A stretch of DNA of 18,465 nucleotides from an uncultured Muribaculaceae bacterium. Its GTDB lineage: Bacteria; Bacteroidota; Bacteroidia; Bacteroidales; Muribaculaceae. Where the stretch lies: the NCBI GenBank assembly GCA_910578035.1, contig CAJTOB010000058.1:1-18465 (forward strand), written 5' to 3'. Shown piece by piece: positions 1-7,099 of this stretch (position 1 is its first letter; every line of letters starts with the position of its first letter). Made by a program: the position numbers and the translations under genes. The notes under the pieces are model-generated. The model was not told where the DNA came from, searched no databases, and worked only from the letters and a program-made list of their open reading frames with translations.

Positions 1-54
1 CGCTGTAGTTGAAAAGGTGAAAAACGCATAAAAACACGGCAAAATCACACAGAC

Positions 55-90
55 GGAGCTGCACCATCAAGGTGCGGCTCCTCATTTTTT
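55..90 (+). terminator. Rho-independent terminator of an upstream unit
   Basis: An 11-base arm (GGAGCTGCACC, 55-65) pairs with 71-81 (GGTGCGGCTCC) with one G-T wobble, across a 5-base loop, and is followed by TCATTTTTT. This is a classical intrinsic terminator on the plus strand. It presumably ends a gene lying left of the window, because no coding region is visible before it here. Confidence 0.8.
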
Positions 91-236
91 GGGGGTCTTG
101 CAGACTGCCTTTAGACGATAATCGCCATACTCCGTATCAAACTGATATTAACCACGATACATTTTCAACGCTACGAGACAAATGTTAAAAACATGTTTTA
201 TAACATGATTTTTTAGCATGTTTTAAAAACTTTTCG

Positions 237-244
237 TAACTTTG
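237..244 (+). promoter_or_regulatory. Bacteroidetes -7 promoter element
   Basis: TAACTTTG matches the phylum's TAnnTTTG -7 element exactly. It follows a very AT-rich stretch (about 180-235) that contains three CATG motifs at 192, 204 and 217, the first inside a 12-base palindrome (AAAACATGTTTT, 188-199). It would start a transcript near 251 that reads into the structured region ending at the 495-526 terminator. Confidence 0.55.
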
Positions 245-337
245 CATCGTTTTAGGAATGAGGCCACGCAGCAGAGGCCTCGACAATAGGTAACAAAGTA
301 TATATTATTAAAGATTGTTTTACTAATTTCGGATGCT

Positions 338-424
338 ATGCTTAGAATAGTCAAAAAAGCCTTAGTATGGTATTGCAAAGCGAGTGCGACACTCTACTCG
401 CCCGACATGAACAAGTGGTGCTGA
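338..424 (+). CDS. Possible 28-residue small protein
   Basis: ATG at 338 opens a 28-codon frame ending in TGA. The start reads MLRIVKKALVWYC and the end reads SPDMNKWC. It has a basic N-terminus, an amphipathic middle rich in Trp, Tyr, Ala and Lys, and a Cys-terminated tail. It lies inside the promoter-to-terminator unit at 237-526. A second 31-codon frame (367-462) overlaps it in another register, so neither frame is secure. No family is recognised and no clear Shine-Dalgarno sequence is present, which is normal for this phylum. Conservation of the peptide in relatives would be needed to accept it. Confidence 0.3.
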   Translation: MLRIVKKALVWYCKASATLYSPDMNKWC

Positions 425-494
425 GAAGCCCCTTGCAGCGGGCCTGGCAACAGACCCGGTGAGAAAATCAACTTCGTTTCAACATTTATCAGAC

Positions 495-526
495 CGTCCG
501 ACACTGCTGCCGGGCGTTTTTATTTT
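495..526 (+). terminator. Rho-independent terminator of the orphan unit
   Basis: CGTCCG (495-500) pairs with CGGGCG (511-516), including one G-T wobble, over a 10-base loop. The T-rich run TTTTTATTTT follows. It ends the transcript proposed for 251-526 and insulates it from the protease promoter at 572. Confidence 0.65.
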
Positions 527-571
527 ACTGCCTCCAAGAAACTAAGGCTCCGCAAAATCCAAATAAATTCG

Positions 572-579
572 TATCTTTG
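572..579 (+). promoter_or_regulatory. -7 promoter element of the tricorn protease-kinase operon
   Basis: TATCTTTG fits TAnnTTTG exactly and lies 24 bases before the chosen ATG at 604, giving a very short leader. An in-frame TTG at 577 falls inside this element, which argues against starting the protein there. No convincing -33 element was seen. Confidence 0.6.
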
Positions 580-603
580 CAGATAATACATATCCTGCAA
601 TAT

Positions 604-3600
604 ATGAAAAAGATAGTTTTGATGCTTCTGGCAGCCTCGGCTCTTTCTGCTTCAGCAGCAGAAGCTCCACTCTGGCTGCGCGATGTAAAAATATCGCCCG
701 ACGGCTCGCGCATTGCGTTTACATATAAGGGCGACATCTTCACTGTGCCTGCCGCCGGTGGCGAGGCCACACGCCTCACATCGCAGCCGTCATATGAACA
801 GCTGCCCGTATGGAGCCCCGACGGAAAGACGATTGCATTCGCATCAGACCGTTACGGCAATTTCGATATCTTCACGGTAGCTGCCGACGGCTCGTCGGGC
901 ACATGGAACCGTCTTACCTATAACTCAGCCTCCGAACTGCCCGAGGCTTTCACACCCGACGGCAAGGAAGTGCTCTTCTCGGCTGCGATTCAAGACCCGG
1001 CATCGAGCGCCCAGTTCCCTTCGGGGCGTCTCACCGAACTGTATGCCGTTCCGGCCAAGGGTGGTGCGGCGCGTCAGTATCTGGCAACACCGGCCCGCAA
1101 TCTGTCGTGGGCTCCCGACGGCAAGAGTTTCGTATATGAAGACGTGAAAGGCTTCGAGGACGTATGGCGCAAGCATCACACTTCGAGCGTGACGCGCGAT
1201 ATCTGGCGCTACACTCCCGCCACCGGCAAACATGAACGCCTTATAGACCGCGCAGGCGAAGACCTCAGCCCTGTAGACGACGGCAAGGCCATCTACTTCC
1301 TGAGCGAGCGCACTCCCGGCAAGAGCCTCAACGTATACCGCGCCGAAAACGGCAATTATGACGCAGCCAAGCCTGTGACTGCTTTCAAGACTCACCCCGT
1401 GCGATTCCTCTCTCGCGCCAACAACGGCACGATGGCCTTCACCTATGACGGCGAGATATATACTATGACCGACGGCACAAAGCCCGTAAAGACTCCTATA
1501 AGCATCAAGGGTGACTTCGCCGACGAACTCCGCAAGATAGGCGGCACTCGCGGCGCCACAGGTGCACAGGCCTCGCCCAACGGCAAGCTCGTGGCGTTCC
1601 TCTATCGCGGCGATGTATTCGTAACACCGATGGAATATGCCACTACCAAGCAGATTTCCGATACCCCCGAGGCCGAATCAGACCTTTCGTGGGGCAATGA
1701 CAGCACACTCTACTACACCTCTGAACGCGACGGCAAAGCCAACATATATCGCGCCACAATAGCACGCGCCGGCGAAGAGCCGGACCTCGCTCACGCCACT
1801 CTCATCAAGGAAGAGCCCGTATTCAAGGCCGACGGCCATGAGCGAACAGCAGCACAACTGTCGCCCGACGGCAAGAAACTGGCTTTTATACTTGACCGCA
1901 CCAAACTCGCGGTGATGGACATGAAGTCGAAAAAGGTGACAATGCTCACCGACGGCTCCACCCACCGCCAGCGCAACGGACGCTTCTACTATACATGGTC
2001 GCCCGACTCGCGCTGGCTTGCCCTCGAGATTATCGACCGCAAGCACGACCCGTATTCCGACGTGGCTATCATCAACGTCGAAGACGGAAAACTCACCAAC
2101 ATAACCAACAGCGGCTATTTCGACGCCGAACCGAAGTGGATTATGGGCGGCGACGCGCTCGCATTCTCGACAGAGCGCCTCGGCATGCGCAACCACGCTT
2201 CGTGGGGCTCGCAGATGGACGTTTTCTTCGTCTTCATGAACCGCGATGCCTACGACCGCTTCATGCTCCCCAAAGAAGAGCGCGAACTGCTGAAGAACGG
2301 CGGCAAGAAGGAGAAAAACGACACTATTATCAAGGTTGAATACGACGGCCTGAGCGATCGCCAGGTACGCATCACGCCTATGTCGACCGACCTCCGCGAC
2401 CAGATAGTAGACTCCGACGGCAAGCACCTCTACTTCATATCGAGCGCCGACAATGGCTCGTTCATCTGGGATTACGACCTCGAGAAGGAAAATCTCTCCA
2501 TGAAGCGCAAGCACCCCGAATCGGCATACTTCGACAAGTCGGCCGACGGCAAGACAATATTCCTCTTCGGCGGCTCGCTCAATAAATTCGGCGACAATAT
2601 AAAGCCTATCTCATATCGCGTAGAGAAAGTGCTCGACCCCGCGGCCGAACGCGCCTTTATGTTCGACTACATGGCTCGCGAGGAAGGCGAACGCTTCTAC
2701 ACAAAAGATATGCACGGCATCGACTGGCCGGCAATGACTGCCCACTATCGCAAATTCCTGCCACATATCAACAATAACTACGACTTCGCCGAAATGCTCA
2801 GCGAAATCCTCGGCGAACTCAACGTGAGCCATACAGGAGGCCGCTACCAGGGCGCTCCCTCGGCCGAAATGTCGGAACGCACAGCCAGTCTGGGCGTGCT
2901 CTTCGACCTCGGCTACACCGGCAAGGGCATGCGTATAGCCGAAATCCTCGAAAAAGGCCCGCTCTATAACATCGACGAGGCTGTCGGCCCCGGCGCAGTG
3001 ATAGAAAAGATCAACGGCGAGGCCGTAAGCACCGAAATGCCAGTAGACCGTCTGCTCGCCGATGCCGCAGGCAAGCGTACACTCATCACAGTGACAGGCA
3101 CCGACGGCAAGACCAAGGACATCGTTGTGCGTCCAGTAAGCTCGGCACGCCACAGCGCCCTGCTCTACGACCGCTGGGTGAAGCAGCGTGCAGCCGATGT
3201 CGACCGTCTTTCGGGCGGACGCCTTGGATACGTACACATTTCGTCGATGGACGACAATTCTTTCCGCAAGGTCTACTCCGACCTTCTCGGCAAGTATAAC
3301 GACCGCGAGGGCGTAGTAATCGATATCCGCTGGAATGGAGGCGGCCGCCTTCACGAAGACATCGAAGTGCTCTTCAGCGGCGAAAAATACTTCACACAGG
3401 AAATCCGCGGCGAGGCTACCTGCGACATGCCATCGCGCCGCTGGAACAAGCCGTCTGTCATGGTTATGGCAGAAGCCTGCTACTCGAACGCTCACGGCAC
3501 CCCCTGGGTCTACAGCCACCGCGGCCTCGGCAAGACTGTCGGCATGCCAGTGCCTGGCACCATGACATCGGTCAACTGGGTGCGCATGCAGGACCCGACG

Positions 3601-3783
3601 ATGGTATTCGGCATTCCCGTTGTAGGCTACCGCCTTGCCGACGGCTCTGTACTCGAGAACCAGCAACTTGAGCCCGACATCAAGGTTGAAAACACTCCCG
3701 AAGGCATCGTTGCCGGCGAAGACGCACAGCTGCGCGATGCCGTAGAGAGCCTACTCAAAGACATAGATTCGAAAAAGAAATGA
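604..3783 (+). CDS. Exported tricorn-type S41 family protease
   Basis: A 1059-residue tricorn-protease homologue. The start MKKIVLMLLAASALSASA is a Sec signal peptide, so the enzyme should work in the periplasm, unlike cytoplasmic archaeal tricorn. Residues ~25-680 are beta-propeller blades with repeated SPDG(K/S)-hydrophobic-AF motifs (PD40/WD40-like). A PDZ-like region (~760-860) and the S41 catalytic domain follow. The catalytic set of the family is readable: Ser742-His743 (NVSHTGG), nucleophile Ser961 (CYSNAHG) and Glu1018 (LENQQLEPD). In archaea tricorn degrades peptides released by the proteasome; here the likely role is degrading periplasmic peptides. The ATG at 604 is chosen because it opens the signal peptide and follows the promoter. 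The stop overlaps the next gene by four bases (ATGA), implying translational coupling. Confidence 0.93.
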   Translation: MKKIVLMLLAASALSASAAEAPLWLRDVKISPDGSRIAFTYKGDIFTVPAAGGEATRLTSQPSYEQLPVWSPDGKTIAFASDRYGNFDIFTVAADGSSGTWNRLTYNSASELPEAFTPDGKEVLFSAAIQDPASSAQFPSGRLTELYAVPAKGGAARQYLATPARNLSWAPDGKSFVYEDVKGFEDVWRKHHTSSVTRDIWRYTPATGKHERLIDRAGEDLSPVDDGKAIYFLSERTPGKSLNVYRAENGNYDAAKPVTAFKTHPVRFLSRANNGTMAFTYDGEIYTMTDGTKPVKTPISIKGDFADELRKIGGTRGATGAQASPNGKLVAFLYRGDVFVTPMEYATTKQISDTPEAESDLSWGNDSTLYYTSERDGKANIYRATIARAGEEPDLAHATLIKEEPVFKADGHERTAAQLSPDGKKLAFILDRTKLAVMDMKSKKVTMLTDGSTHRQRNGRFYYTWSPDSRWLALEIIDRKHDPYSDVAIINVEDGKLTNITNSGYFDAEPKWIMGGDALAFSTERLGMRNHASWGSQMDVFFVFMNRDAYDRFMLPKEERELLKNGGKKEKNDTIIKVEYDGLSDRQVRITPMSTDLRDQIVDSDGKHLYFISSADNGSFIWDYDLEKENLSMKRKHPESAYFDKSADGKTIFLFGGSLNKFGDNIKPISYRVEKVLDPAAERAFMFDYMAREEGERFYTKDMHGIDWPAMTAHYRKFLPHINNNYDFAEMLSEILGELNVSHTGGRYQGAPSAEMSERTASLGVLFDLGYTGKGMRIAEILEKGPLYNIDEAVGPGAVIEKINGEAVSTEMPVDRLLADAAGKRTLITVTGTDGKTKDIVVRPVSSARHSALLYDRWVKQRAADVDRLSGGRLGYVHISSMDDNSFRKVYSDLLGKYNDREGVVIDIRWNGGGRLHEDIEVLFSGEKYFTQEIRGEATCDMPSRRWNKPSVMVMAEACYSNAHGTPWVYSHRGLGKTVGMPVPGTMTSVNWVRMQDPTMVFGIPVVGYRLADGSVLENQQLEPDIKVENTPEGIVAGEDAQLRDAVESLLKDIDSKKK

Positions 3784-4616
3784 AAATAATAGCCGAAAGC
3801 AGCAGCACACGCACAGAATGGGCATTGGTCGACGGTACTGAAATCGTCGAGCACGCTTTCACCACCGGCCTCAACCCTTTCTTCCAGACGCGCCGCGAGA
3901 TATCGCACGCAGTGCGTCTGGAGCTGCCTGAAGCTTTCTTCCGGCGCCGCTGGGACCACGTGTACTTCTACGGTGCAGGATGCTCCTCGAAAGAGAAGAA
4001 CAAGATAATGGAATCGTCGCTGGTGGCACAGTTCAAGACCCCCGTAACCGTGCAGAGCGACCTTCTCGGCGCCGCCCGCGGCCTTCTGGTGCGCAAGCCC
4101 GGCCTGGCCTGCATACTCGGCACGGGATCAAACTCTTGTCTCTACGACGGCTCGGAAATCGTGAAAACGGTGTCGCCCCTGGGCTTTATTCTCGGCGACG
4201 AAGGCTCGGGAGCCTATCTGGGCAAGACATTCATAGCCGATATGCTCAAGGACCTCGCGCCGGCCTCTCTGTCGCGTGCATTCTATGAAAAATACGCAGT
4301 GACGCCCAATATGCTCATGGACGAAGTCTACACCAACCCCCTCCCAAGCCGCACGCTATCGCGGTATTCAGCTTTTCTGGCCGAACATATCGGCGAAAAA
4401 TATGTCTACGACCTCATATACGATGCTTTCATGCGCTTCTTCACCCGAAATATATGGGCATATCCATATAAGGAGAATCCGATATGCTTTGTCGGGTCGA
4501 CGTGTGTGCTCTTCAAAGACATACTTCTGAAAGCCGCTGCGGATTACGGAGCCGAAATAGCAAAAATAACACGCTACTCCATGCCGGGGCTGATTGAATA
4601 TCATTCGGAAGACTGA
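3780..4616 (+). CDS. N-acetylglucosamine kinase-like ATPase (BadF/BadG family)
   Basis: A 278-residue protein of the ASKHA fold, close to eukaryotic-type GlcNAc/glucosamine kinases, expected to phosphorylate an amino sugar in the cytoplasm with ATP. Visible motifs are an N-terminal phosphate-1 loop (IIAESSSTRTEW, residues 3-14), a probable catalytic Asp94 in SDLLGAARG, a phosphate-2 motif ILGTGSNS (112-119), the family hallmark LGFILGDEGSGAYLGK (134-149), an adenosine-side GST (239-241), and a C-terminal PGLIEYH. The usual first Asp of phosphate-1 is Glu6 here and the following TDW is TEW, conservative but uncommon changes. The ATG overlaps the stop of the protease gene, and a strong terminator follows directly. 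The substrate is not proven: N-acetylglucosamine, glucosamine or a muropeptide sugar are all possible. Confidence 0.85.
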   Translation: MKIIAESSSTRTEWALVDGTEIVEHAFTTGLNPFFQTRREISHAVRLELPEAFFRRRWDHVYFYGAGCSSKEKNKIMESSLVAQFKTPVTVQSDLLGAARGLLVRKPGLACILGTGSNSCLYDGSEIVKTVSPLGFILGDEGSGAYLGKTFIADMLKDLAPASLSRAFYEKYAVTPNMLMDEVYTNPLPSRTLSRYSAFLAEHIGEKYVYDLIYDAFMRFFTRNIWAYPYKENPICFVGSTCVLFKDILLKAAADYGAEIAKITRYSMPGLIEYHSED

Positions 4617-4627
4617 CAAAGCATATA

Positions 4628-4671
4628 AAAAACAGAAAACCGCGAACCATTGGACGCGGTTTTCTGTTTTT
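4628..4671. terminator. Strong hairpin terminator after the kinase gene
   Basis: A perfect 17-bp inverted repeat: the arm at 4628-4644 (A5-CAG-A4-CCGCG) pairs with 4655-4671 over a 10-base loop. Its A and T tracts are built into the stem, so it can act in both directions. It begins 11 bases after the kinase stop codon and ends 30 bases before the rubrerythrin ATG. Confidence 0.9.
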
Positions 4672-4701
4672 ATAGCAGACTCAAGTAAAAAACTCTCTGA
4701 T

Positions 4702-5283
4702 ATGACAAAAGCAAAAGACATCAAAGGCACACGCACTGAAAAAAATCTTGTGACCGCCTATATGGCTGAATCGGCTGCATATTCACGATATACATTCTAC
4801 GCCTCTCAGGCTGACAAAGAAGAATACTTCCCTATCGGTGAAGTATTCAGAGAAACTGCCGCCAATGAGCTACGCCACGCAAAAGTCTACTTCAAATTCC
4901 TTCAGGGAGGCTCGGTACAGGTGCCCCTCGACGTAGATGCCGGTGTGATAGGCACTACGGCCGAAAATCTTGCCACCGCAGCACGCGAAGAAGAATTCGA
5001 AGGTGTAAAACTATACACAGCAGCAGCTAAAGTAGCCGAAGAAGAAGGTTTCGATGAAATCGCAGGCCATTTCCGCGCAATCGCCAAAATCGAGGAATCG
5101 CACCGCAAACGCTTCCTTCACTATCTCAAACAAGTAGAGGAAGGAACCGTATGGAAACGCTCAAAGAAAATTACATGGAAATGCCTCGTATGCGGATATG
5201 AGTACGAAGGCATCACTCCGCCCAAAGAGTGCCCTGCATGCGACCACCCCTATCAGCACTACATGGGCATGGACTATGAATAA
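4702..5283 (+). CDS. rbr: Rubrerythrin
   Basis: A 193-residue cytoplasmic peroxide reductase that protects anaerobes from H2O2 using electrons from reduced rubredoxin or NADH-linked partners. The N-terminal four-helix diiron domain shows the ligand set at the spacing expected for rubrerythrins: Glu23, Glu56 with His59 (NELRH), Glu97 and Glu100, Glu131 and His134 (EESH). The C-terminal rubredoxin-like FeS4 site is complete: Cys161-x2-Cys164 and Cys177-x2-Cys180. Length is standard for the family. An in-frame upstream ATG (4594) would run through the terminator hairpin and add 36 non-homologous residues, so the ATG at 4702 is chosen. It stands alone between two terminators. Its promoter is not obvious in the 30 bases available and may overlap the upstream hairpin. 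Confidence 0.96.
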   Translation: MTKAKDIKGTRTEKNLVTAYMAESAAYSRYTFYASQADKEEYFPIGEVFRETAANELRHAKVYFKFLQGGSVQVPLDVDAGVIGTTAENLATAAREEEFEGVKLYTAAAKVAEEEGFDEIAGHFRAIAKIEESHRKRFLHYLKQVEEGTVWKRSKKITWKCLVCGYEYEGITPPKECPACDHPYQHYMGMDYE

Positions 5284-5311
5284 ATCCCCATCACTCCTCA
5301 TATAACCCGCC

Positions 5312-5344
5312 AAGGGGGAACGAGCACACCGCCCGTTCCCCCTT
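5312..5344. terminator. Hairpin between convergent genes
   Basis: A perfect 11-bp stem (AAGGGGGAACG, 5312-5322, with 5334-5344) and an 11-base loop lie 28 bases after the rubrerythrin stop. There is no good T-tract on either strand, but the position between the convergent rubrerythrin and phosphoesterase genes fits a shared terminator. The remaining 5345-5452 shows only a pyrimidine-rich stretch with no gene. Confidence 0.65.
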
Positions 5345-5452
5345 GATTCATTATAAGCCAGAGATTTTGGAGTAGACAGGTATTTTGGAAGGCAAGATAT
5401 CAAAGGTTGCTCCCAATCCCCTCTCTTCCTACTCCCATAAGCCCCTACTCTC

Positions 5453-6994
5453 CTAATTTCCTAACCTTCCTATCCTTTCCTCATATGTCCGGCCGAAGCG
5501 GTCGGTGACTTTCACGGTGATTTCGCTATGCCGGCGCGATGCGCGGGCCTTGAAGAAATGCCATGAGAAGACGGGGCGCACAGTGCCGATAAGCTCGTTG
5601 CCGAGCGCTACATACGGCACCGGGCACGATTCCAGAAACAAGGGGTCTTTAGAGCGGACACGCTCGACCTTAAGCGCTTTCTTGCCCTCGAAAATCTCTA
5701 CATTCCAGCCAGGGCCATAGCCCCATACGTTTACGAGAATTTCGTTGGTTTTCTTGCGCCCCGGAGCAAACTCGGCGGCAATCTGCTCGTTGTCGATTTC
5801 TACTTTGTCGAGGTCGTAAATGCGCATCACCACACTGCGGTCATAGCCTGTGCCCTTGAAATAGTTGCTGAAGCGGCCATTGTCGAAATCCCACACGGCA
5901 TAGCCCGACGGCGTGCCCTCGCGGCAGAGATTATTGTCGTTTCCGAGGTCCACACGGGCGTTGAGCCACCATGAGCCGCAAACGGCACCATAGTTGGTTT
6001 CGTGCATATTGTCTTTTTCGGCCGCATAGCTGATATGCGTGTGGCCCGAAATGATTTCGACATGGTCGAATTTTGCCAGAAGGGCGGCATCGGCACCGTT
6101 GACCAGACGCCACTCAGCGTCCATGCCCGGCGACGGCAACAGAGGCGCATGGATAGCCAGAACGACGGGCGTTCTGGGGTCTACCCGCTCGAGGTCTTTG
6201 CGAAGCCACTCCATCTGCGGCTCGCGCACCTTGTTTTTGTAGACACACTCGCCGTCTTTGCTCAGAGTGGGGCCGTTCTCCACTATCTCTTCATCGTCGA
6301 GCACCACGAAGTGTACTCCGCCTTTGTCGAACGAGTAATATTCCGGGCCGACAAAACGGCGCCATTCGGCACCGGCGTCGATATCGTTCATCGCCGTCGG
6401 GTCGTGGTCGTGGTTGCCCATCACGCTGTAGACGCGTGCATCGATACGCTCGATATCGCTGTAGGCCTGCGGCAGACCGTAGCGGTTCGACTTCCAGTAG
6501 CAATCGTGGGCCTGATCGCCAAGAAGAATCACGAACGGATTCAGGCCGACCGTGCGGAGCGAATCGAGAGTCGCATTGACATCGGGCACCGTGGTATTGA
6601 CAAAGCAGTTCACCTCGCCATGACGGTTGCTTATCTGATTGTCGGCCATAGCGACGAAGGCAAAACGGCTGTCATCTACCGGCTGAAGCTTGAAATCTAC
6701 TGTCTCGGGTTCATCGGCAGGCGTAGTGAGCAGCCGCCAGAAATCGGGCCTGTTGCCGTGGCATGTAGCCGGCTCATAGCCCGAGGGCGTGCTCACGAAA
6801 ATTAGCCCGAGGGTCTTGGCGGTCTCCATGCTATAGCGCCCGTCGGCATCGGTATAGACAATCTGATAGCCGTCCGACACCGGCACACCGGCCAGGGGCT
6901 CACCGCCGGCAGCAGCCACACGGCCGCCAACAACACCGCCCAATGCAGCCTCCACGGCCATAAGGCTCAATAGAACAAAAGAAAATGCTCTCAT
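5453..6994 (-). CDS. Secreted calcineurin-like metallophosphoesterase
   Basis: A 513-residue protein with an N-terminal signal peptide (MRAFSFVLLSLMAVEAALG). It fits the three-part architecture common in Bacteroidales: an N-terminal beta-sandwich-like domain (~20-105), a central metallophosphoesterase domain, and a C-terminal beta-rich domain (~385-513). Metal-binding motifs in order are Asp118 in ADNQ (Gln120 replaces the usual DxH His), GDQAHD (159-164), GNHDHD (193-198), His282 in AIHAP, and GHTH (317-320). It should hydrolyse a phosphomonoester or phosphodiester in the periplasm or at the surface; the substrate cannot be told. It is monocistronic, with its own -7 element and an upstream terminator separating it from the susCD operon. 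It converges on rubrerythrin. Confidence 0.9.
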   Translation of the reverse strand: MRAFSFVLLSLMAVEAALGGVVGGRVAAAGGEPLAGVPVSDGYQIVYTDADGRYSMETAKTLGLIFVSTPSGYEPATCHGNRPDFWRLLTTPADEPETVDFKLQPVDDSRFAFVAMADNQISNRHGEVNCFVNTTVPDVNATLDSLRTVGLNPFVILLGDQAHDCYWKSNRYGLPQAYSDIERIDARVYSVMGNHDHDPTAMNDIDAGAEWRRFVGPEYYSFDKGGVHFVVLDDEEIVENGPTLSKDGECVYKNKVREPQMEWLRKDLERVDPRTPVVLAIHAPLLPSPGMDAEWRLVNGADAALLAKFDHVEIISGHTHISYAAEKDNMHETNYGAVCGSWWLNARVDLGNDNNLCREGTPSGYAVWDFDNGRFSNYFKGTGYDRSVVMRIYDLDKVEIDNEQIAAEFAPGRKKTNEILVNVWGYGPGWNVEIFEGKKALKVERVRSKDPLFLESCPVPYVALGNELIGTVRPVFSWHFFKARASRRHSEITVKVTDRFGRTYEERIGRLGN

Positions 6995-7029
6995 AAATAA
7001 ATTTGTTATAGCTCATAGTTCTGACACTG

Positions 7030-7037
7030 CAAAAATA
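7030..7037 (-). promoter_or_regulatory. -7 promoter element of the phosphoesterase gene
   Basis: On the minus strand this reads TATTTTTG, an exact TAnnTTTG match 35 bases before the ATG at 6994. It overlaps the T-rich tail of the susD terminator, so termination of the upstream operon and initiation of this gene are packed together. Confidence 0.45.
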
Positions 7038-7040
7038 GCA

Positions 7041-7080
7041 AAAAATAGACAAAAGGCACACCAGAGCGGCGTGCCTTTTG
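7041..7080 (-). terminator. Intrinsic terminator of the left susC-susD operon
   Basis: A perfect 10-bp stem (CAAAAGGCAC/GTGCCTTTTG, 7050-7059 with 7071-7080) lies about 20 bases after the susD stop on the minus strand. It is followed there by TCTATTTTTT, a good T-tract. Confidence 0.85.
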
Positions 7081-7099
7081 CTATATAGTTGCTTGGATT

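Larger units (their letters stand above)
251..526 (+). ncRNA. Candidate small RNA or short mRNA, family not recognised
   Basis: This stretch lies between a promoter element (237-244) and an intrinsic terminator (495-526), and no long reading frame crosses it. Hairpins seen by eye are GAGGCC/GGCCTC near 257-278, a perfect 6-bp stem GCGAGT/ACTCGC (380-385 with 396-401), and a compact hairpin at 439-458 (CGGG-c-CTG, GCAA loop, CAG-a-CCCG). I do not recognise tmRNA, RNase P RNA, SRP RNA, 6S RNA or a known riboswitch. It could equally be the mRNA of a tiny peptide (338-424). The separate promoter and terminator argue against it being merely the leader of the downstream protease gene. Confidence 0.45.

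Noticed and set aside
577..603. TTG start giving the tricorn protease nine extra N-terminal residues
   Set aside because: It lies inside the TATCTTTG promoter element, and the extra residues would precede a standard signal peptide that begins at the ATG at 604.
1678..3666. Long minus-strand frames opposite the tricorn protease (up to 351 codons)
   Set aside because: They are shadow frames of a GC-rich coding strand, have low-complexity Val/Ala/His-rich translations with no recognisable domain, and lie entirely under a well-supported gene.
4594..4701. Upstream in-frame ATG for rubrerythrin
   Set aside because: The extension would be encoded by the end of the kinase gene and the terminator hairpin, and rubrerythrin of normal length starts at 4702.
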